From: Candidatus Paraprevotella stercoravium
Lineage (GTDB): Bacteria; Bacteroidota; Bacteroidia; Bacteroidales; Bacteroidaceae
NCBI GenBank assembly: GCA_944320795.1
Contig: CALUIU010000002.1
Coordinates: 124,001-188,000 of the forward strand
Direction of reading: 5' to 3'
DNA: 64,000 nucleotides
In this document: piece after piece, positions 60,470 through 64,000 of the stretch
How the letters are laid out: each line of letters opens with the position of its first letter
How positions within the stretch are numbered: the first letter of the stretch is position 1
Notes under the pieces: model-generated
What the model was told of the DNA's origin: nothing
Seen by the model: only the letters and a program-made list of their open reading frames with translations
The model's database searches: none
Translations under genes and position numbers: made by a program

Positions 60470-61179
60470 TGAAAAGACGCACCGTATTCTTACTGTCTTG
60501 TCTGTTGGCGCTTCCGGCCACTCTCCGGGCTCAGGTAGGCGATCCCCGCAGAGATCTGGCCATCGGATTCAATGCCGGCGCCACCATGAACATGGTCACC
60601 TTTACACCGACCATCAAACAGAATCTGAAACCGGCCTTCTCTGGTGGATTGACTCTTCGCTATACCTGCGAAAAATATTTCAAAAGTCTCTGCGCCTTTC
60701 AGGTGGAGCTCAACTATGCCAATCTGGGCTGGGAAGAGCTGATCGAAACCAGCAGTGATACCTACAGCCGCGACATGCACTACATCCAGATGCCGGTACT
60801 GGCACGTATGGGTTGGGGTTACGAAGAGAAAGGAGCCATGTTTTATGTCGTGGCCGGACCGCAGTTGGGCTATTGCATTGCCGACCGGGAACACCGCGGA
60901 GGAGCTTTCAGCGAGGAAACTCTGAACAAACGCCCCAATAAAGTGACCCAACAGTATGGTAAGGCCATTGACCGCCCGTTTGATTATGGAATTACAGCCG
61001 GTCTGGGACTTGAGGTCAACACCCGTAAGGTCGGCCACTTCATGCTCGAAGGCAGATACTATTTCGCTCTGAGTGACATATACAACAATGGTAAGCGCGA
61101 TCCGTTCTCCCGCTCGGCCAACGGCACGATTGTAGCGAAAGTAACTTACCTTTTTGATATCTTAAAGAAAAAAAAATAG
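60469..61179 (+). CDS. Outer-membrane beta-barrel protein (porin-like, PorT family)
   Basis: The 236-residue protein has a signal peptide (FLLSCLLALPATLRAQ). It is built of alternating beta strands: LAIGFNAGATMNMVTF, FSGGLTLRYTCEKY, CAFQVELNYANLGWEE and FMLEGRYYFALSDIY, ending TIVAKVTYLFDILKKKK. This resembles the PorT-like small barrels (eight strands) of Bacteroidetes. The ATG overlaps the LysM gene stop by one base, so the two are co-translated and may act in one envelope complex. The C-terminal Lys tail is unusual for a barrel, which usually ends in an aromatic residue. The stop codon lies in the terminator stem. Confidence 0.82.
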   Translation: MKRRTVFLLSCLLALPATLRAQVGDPRRDLAIGFNAGATMNMVTFTPTIKQNLKPAFSGGLTLRYTCEKYFKSLCAFQVELNYANLGWEELIETSSDTYSRDMHYIQMPVLARMGWGYEEKGAMFYVVAGPQLGYCIADREHRGGAFSEETLNKRPNKVTQQYGKAIDRPFDYGITAGLGLEVNTRKVGHFMLEGRYYFALSDIYNNGKRDPFSRSANGTIVAKVTYLFDILKKKK

Positions 61180-61208
61180 GATGCACCGCAGTGCATCCTA
61201 TTTTTTAT
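61169..61208. terminator. Bidirectional terminator overlapping the barrel-gene stop
   Basis: AATAGGATGCAC (61175-61186) pairs perfectly with GTGCATCCTATT (61191-61202) over a 4-base loop. A9 precedes and T6 follows. It serves the converging barrel and DUF4293 genes. Confidence 0.9.
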
Positions 61209-61222
61209 ATATCCCTTTTGTA

Positions 61223-61675
61223 TTACCGTAACCGATCCAGTGAACGGACAATCATTTCATCCTTCATCACTGCCCGGAAAGCCAGATAGTCCAAAATCAG
61301 GGCAACAGCCGGCAGACAGGCGCTCCAGCCCAAGGCAAAAGTGCCCCATTCCTTTGCCAGAATAAAGGCAAAGACACCATAGGCAATATAATAGCCAATC
61401 AGCAACAGGGCATTGAAAATAATCATGCGCACCTGCAACATTCTCTTTTTGAACAGGAAGATGCAGACAAAGGAAGAAACAGCCACCACCAGCAACAGGG
61501 CAAACAAGGCCCAGGGTGCGTATACGGCCTCCCCTTTCACAGGAGCGATATACAGATTATACAGTTCGGCTGTCAGCAGTCCGTCCTGCAGAAACCGTCC
61601 TACCGGCAGACAGAGGGCAACCACGGCCAGCACGGTGATGAGGAACAGATAAACCGTTTGAATTCTCTGAATCAT
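61223..61675 (-). CDS. DUF4293 membrane protein
   Basis: The 150-residue protein has four TM helices (about 5-24, 54-75, 82-107, 112-130) and the family opening MIQRIQTVYLFLITVLAV. The last loop and tail read LDYLAFRAVMKDEMIVRSLDRLR, the conserved DUF4293 C-terminus. The function is unknown. It is the last gene of the minus operon with bamD and rpoZ, 17 bases after rpoZ. Confidence 0.9.
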   Translation of the reverse strand: MIQRIQTVYLFLITVLAVVALCLPVGRFLQDGLLTAELYNLYIAPVKGEAVYAPWALFALLLVVAVSSFVCIFLFKKRMLQVRMIIFNALLLIGYYIAYGVFAFILAKEWGTFALGWSACLPAVALILDYLAFRAVMKDEMIVRSLDRLR

Positions 61676-61692
61676 AAGGCTGGTTTCGCTAA

Positions 61693-62022
61693 TTACTCAA
61701 TAGTCTCTTTGGCCGGGTTACGGAAATAAACCTTACCCTCGATAAACTCTTGCGTGGCAATCAGGGTTGGCTTCGGAAGTTTCTCGTAATAACGGGAAAT
61801 CTCGATCTGCTCGCGGTTCTCGAAAACCTCGTCCAGACTGTCACTGACAGAAGCAAACTCCTGCAGTTTCTTGGACAGTTCATTTTTGATGTCTACAGAA
61901 ATCTGGTTGGCACGCTTGCCGATGATGACCACACTTTCGTAAATGTTACCTGTTTCATCACACAGGTCCATAATGTTACGGGTCACTGTGTTGGTTGCCG
62001 CATTCGTTTTTTTGTAATCCAT
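61693..62022 (-). CDS. rpoZ: RNA polymerase omega subunit
   Basis: RpoZ stabilises the beta-prime subunit of RNA polymerase. The 109-residue protein has the Bacteroidetes omega pattern: NIMDLCDETGNIYESVVIIGKRANQIS (about 16-42) with the conserved Arg/Asn of the RxNxI motif. LSKKLQEFA and the downstream YYEKLPKPTLIATQEFIEGK (about 78-97) are typical of the Bacteroidetes form. It lies 22 bases after bamD and 17 bases before the DUF4293 gene. Confidence 0.93.
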   Translation of the reverse strand: MDYKKTNAATNTVTRNIMDLCDETGNIYESVVIIGKRANQISVDIKNELSKKLQEFASVSDSLDEVFENREQIEISRYYEKLPKPTLIATQEFIEGKVYFRNPAKETIE

Positions 62023-62044
62023 AATGATATTATTAATTGCTGTT

Positions 62045-62872
62045 TTATTCTTTTACTTGTTTCTGTGCATGAGCCAGAATGGAACGGGCTTCTGACAGAT
62101 ATTTTGATTCGGGAAAATCATTCTCAAAGGCATAGTACTCGTCAATAGTTGCCCGGTAACGCTCTTCCTGTTTCTCCAGCACACTCTGTCGGGCCAGATG
62201 ATACTTGGCACGCAGCAGCATGATGCTCAGTTCTTCCCGTCGTCCGGTACTGGCATAAGGATATTCGTTCAGCGCGTTCTGTGCGGTCACGATACAAGCC
62301 TCATAGTTACTGCCGCCGTAGGCGCAGTTACCCATATAAGTACCCAGATCATAATAGAGCTTGGCCGCCAGAAACTCTTTCTCCACCAGTTTGTCCTGCA
62401 GTTTCAGAATCATATCCTGAGTCTGTGCCTTCAGGCGGGTGTAGGGATACAGGTCGAGAAAGTCCTGAAACTCCTTGATGGCTTCCAGAGTGTTCATCTG
62501 GTCCAGACGGGCATCGGGAATTCCGTCAAACAAAGATCTTCCGGCATAGTAACGGGCTTCTTCCACATACTGTCCTTTCGGATAAGACTGATAGTACTTT
62601 TTAAAGTAAGTCGCCGCGGTTTCCACATTGCCGGCACAGTACTCCGACATGGCCAGCATATAGAGCGATTCCTCACCGTAGACAGATCCCTTGAGCACGG
62701 CCATCATGTCTCCCAGAAGCTGGGCCGCCTTGGAATATTGCCCTTCTACAAAATAGGCTTTGGCAGCCTCGTATTTATATTCGCTGTTTGTTGTTTTCAG
62801 AACCTGGTTGTATTCGTTACACGAAGTCAGCAGCAGGGTTCCGCAAAACACTCCTAAGAAAATCCGTTTCAT
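62045..62872 (-). CDS. bamD: Outer-membrane assembly lipoprotein BamD
   Basis: BamD is an essential lipoprotein of the BAM complex that folds outer-membrane proteins. The 275-residue protein has a lipobox (GTLLLTSC, Cys at 18). Five TPR repeats follow: YEAAKAYFVEGQYSKAAQLLGDM (about 32-54), LYMLAMSEYCAGNVETAATYFKKYYQSYP (about 70-98), AIKEFQDFLDLYPYTR, and later repeats to ENDFPESKYLSEARSILAHAQ. The start at 62872 gives the signal sequence; an upstream frame crosses the promoter. It leads the operon bamD-rpoZ-DUF4293. Confidence 0.95.
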   Translation of the reverse strand: MKRIFLGVFCGTLLLTSCNEYNQVLKTTNSEYKYEAAKAYFVEGQYSKAAQLLGDMMAVLKGSVYGEESLYMLAMSEYCAGNVETAATYFKKYYQSYPKGQYVEEARYYAGRSLFDGIPDARLDQMNTLEAIKEFQDFLDLYPYTRLKAQTQDMILKLQDKLVEKEFLAAKLYYDLGTYMGNCAYGGSNYEACIVTAQNALNEYPYASTGRREELSIMLLRAKYHLARQSVLEKQEERYRATIDEYYAFENDFPESKYLSEARSILAHAQKQVKE

Positions 62873-62890
62873 ATGATACAAATTGAGTTG

Positions 62891-62921
62891 CAAAATTATC
62901 AATTTTCAGTCACTTATGCAA
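62891..62921 (-). promoter_or_regulatory. Promoter for the bamD-rpoZ-DUF4293 operon
   Basis: The minus strand reads TTG (62921-62919), 20 bases, TAATTTTG (62898-62891). Confidence 0.72.
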
Positions 62922-62950
62922 TTAATTTTTGCAAAAAAATAAAGCGTCGG

Positions 62951-62966
62951 ACAGACAATGGTCTGT
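62951..62966. repeat. Inverted repeat at the uvrB promoter
   Basis: ACAGAC, AATG, GTCTGT is a perfect 6-bp inverted repeat located at about -33 to -48 relative to the uvrB -7 box. It may be an operator. A related repeat (TCAGACA..TGTCTGA) lies at 16829-16844. Confidence 0.5.
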
Positions 62967-62985
62967 AAGTTTCATTAATTTTGCA

Positions 62986-62993
62986 AGTCCGTA
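62986..62993 (+). promoter_or_regulatory. -7 box for uvrB
   Basis: TAATTTTG, 47 bases before the uvrB ATG at 63041. No TTG is visible at -33; the inverted repeat at 62951-62966 ends there instead. Confidence 0.6.
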
Positions 62994-63040
62994 AGAATAT
63001 GGATTCCGAAAATTAAGTTTCCGTAAAAGATGAAAACGAT

Positions 63041-64000
63041 ATGCCTAATTTTGAATTGATCGCAGACTACCGGCCTACGGGCGACCAGCCCGAGGCAATT
63101 GCCCAGCTCACCGAAGGGGTACTTCAGGGTACCCCCGCACAGACCCTTCTGGGCGTAACGGGTTCGGGCAAGACATTTACCATAGCCAACGTCATCCGAA
63201 ACATCAACAAGCCGACACTCATCCTGAGCCACAACAAGACGCTGGCAGCCCAACTCTACGGCGAGTTCAAGAGTTTTTTCCCGAACAATGCCGTCGAATA
63301 CTATGTGTCTTATTATGATTACTACCAGCCCGAGGCTTATATCCCTTCTACCGACACATATATCGAAAAGGACCTGGCCATCAACGAGGAAATCGACAAG
63401 CTGCGTTTGGCGGCCACTTCAGCCTTGCTGTCAGGACGCAAGGATGTCATCGTGGTGTCTTCTGTCAGCTGCATCTACGGCATGGGAAATCCGGCCGCCT
63501 TCTACGATAATGTGATCGATGTGAAGCGCGGAGCCTTGCTCGACCGTAATGTACTGCTGCGCCGTCTGGTAGACTCCCTCTATCAGCGCAACGACCTGGA
63601 GCTCGGACGGGGTTGTTTCCGGGTGAAGGGAGATACGGTGGATATTGCCCTGGCCTATACGGACCACATTCTGCGCATCACGTTTTGGGACGACGAGATC
63701 GAAAGCATCGAAGAAGTCGACCCGGTCAGCCTGCTCCGTCTGGGCAGTTTTGAGGAATATAAGATCTACCCGGCCAATCTGTTTATGACGACCAAGGAAA
63801 GCGTCCAGTCGGCCATTCACCAGATCGAGGATGACCTGCACAAACAGGTGACCTATTTCGAGGAAATCGGCAAACCGTTCGAAGCCAAGCGGATTTACGA
63901 GCGGGTTACCTACGACATGGAAATGATCCGCGAACTGGGCCATTGCAGCGGCATCGAGAACTATTCCCGCTATTTTGACGGACGCGAACCGGGCACCCGC
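63041..64000 (+). CDS. uvrB: Excinuclease ABC subunit B, N-terminal part (cut by window edge)
   Basis: Exactly 320 codons are inside the window, with no stop. UvrB verifies DNA damage and recruits UvrC. The N-terminus reads MPNFELIADYRPTGDQPEAI, followed by Walker A LLGVTGSGKTFT (about 37-48) and the HNKTLAAQLY motif (about 66-75). The beta-hairpin region YYVSYYDYYQPEAYIPSTDTYIEKD (about 89-113) is intact, with SSVSCIYGMG (about 144-153). Helicase motifs further on are lost at the edge. The start at 63041 fits this family N-terminus; an ATG at 63030 is out of frame. Confidence 0.97.
   Translation, partial: MPNFELIADYRPTGDQPEAIAQLTEGVLQGTPAQTLLGVTGSGKTFTIANVIRNINKPTLILSHNKTLAAQLYGEFKSFFPNNAVEYYVSYYDYYQPEAYIPSTDTYIEKDLAINEEIDKLRLAATSALLSGRKDVIVVSSVSCIYGMGNPAAFYDNVIDVKRGALLDRNVLLRRLVDSLYQRNDLELGRGCFRVKGDTVDIALAYTDHILRITFWDDEIESIEEVDPVSLLRLGSFEEYKIYPANLFMTTKESVQSAIHQIEDDLHKQVTYFEEIGKPFEAKRIYERVTYDMEMIRELGHCSGIENYSRYFDGREPGTR

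Overview
The window is chromosomal DNA from a member of the Bacteroidales, most likely Bacteroides or Phocaeicola. Three things point there: the promoters follow the Bacteroidetes pattern (TTG or TTTG, 19 to 21 bases, TAnnTTTG); the gene set includes DUF3078, DUF4293, DUF4348 and DUF2023 proteins, a BamD lipoprotein next to the Bacteroidetes-type RpoZ, and GH35/GH95 glycosidases; and lipoprotein signal peptides are frequent. I see no tRNA, rRNA, insertion sequence, prophage, integrase or CRISPR array. The genes look intact. Only the two window edges cut genes: a PHP-domain phosphatase at the left and uvrB at the right.

Layout. 1-7.6 kb: a MATE exporter, a probable small RNA on the minus strand, the minus-strand operon DUF4348 lipoprotein-murB-metallo-beta-lactamase hydrolase, then pheS overlapping an MFS transporter, and a Ser-rich lipoprotein. 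7.9-11.3 kb: a membrane Ser/Thr kinase translationally coupled to a small HTH-like protein, a 47-residue membrane microprotein with its own strong promoter, guaD, and a DUF2023 gene. 11.5-16.8 kb: a minus operon of M64 peptidase, YbjQ and SugE; then nth, a Crp/Fnr regulator and a membrane-anchored MutS-like ATPase. 17-21.5 kb: pgk, an orphan substrate-binding lipoprotein and a large TPR protein. 21.6-30.9 kb: a phospholipase D/cardiolipin-synthase-like protein, a MaoC hydratase, a second MATE exporter, a cation/proton antiporter, and a recR-GT2-GNAT operon divergent from engB. 30.9-39.6 kb: a DUF3078 protein, pyrG-yidC, and an S9 peptidase with an MFS carrier.

39.7-53.5 kb is the more accessory stretch. 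It holds a small secreted protein, an MFS exporter, an HD-domain/BNR-repeat pair, and an AraC regulator divergent from a four-gene operon: a Tat-exported aldo/keto reductase, a second reductase, tatA (only 57 aa) and tatC. A GH35 beta-galactosidase and a GH95 alpha-fucosidase follow. 53.6-64 kb returns to housekeeping: the minus operon gliding-type C-terminal-domain protein-uvrA-ybaK-aldo/keto reductase, a LysM/periplasmic-binding fusion coupled to an outer-membrane barrel, the minus operon bamD-rpoZ-DUF4293, and the start of uvrB.

The best candidates for new biology are: (i) the self-contained Tat export module packaged with its own apparent substrate; (ii) the receptor-like kinase plus HTH-protein pair and the adjacent microprotein; (iii) the minus-strand small RNA at about 1.5 kb; (iv) the membrane-tethered MutS ATPase; and (v) the triple-LysM/binding-protein fusion. 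All functional statements rest on reading motifs and gene context; no database search was run.
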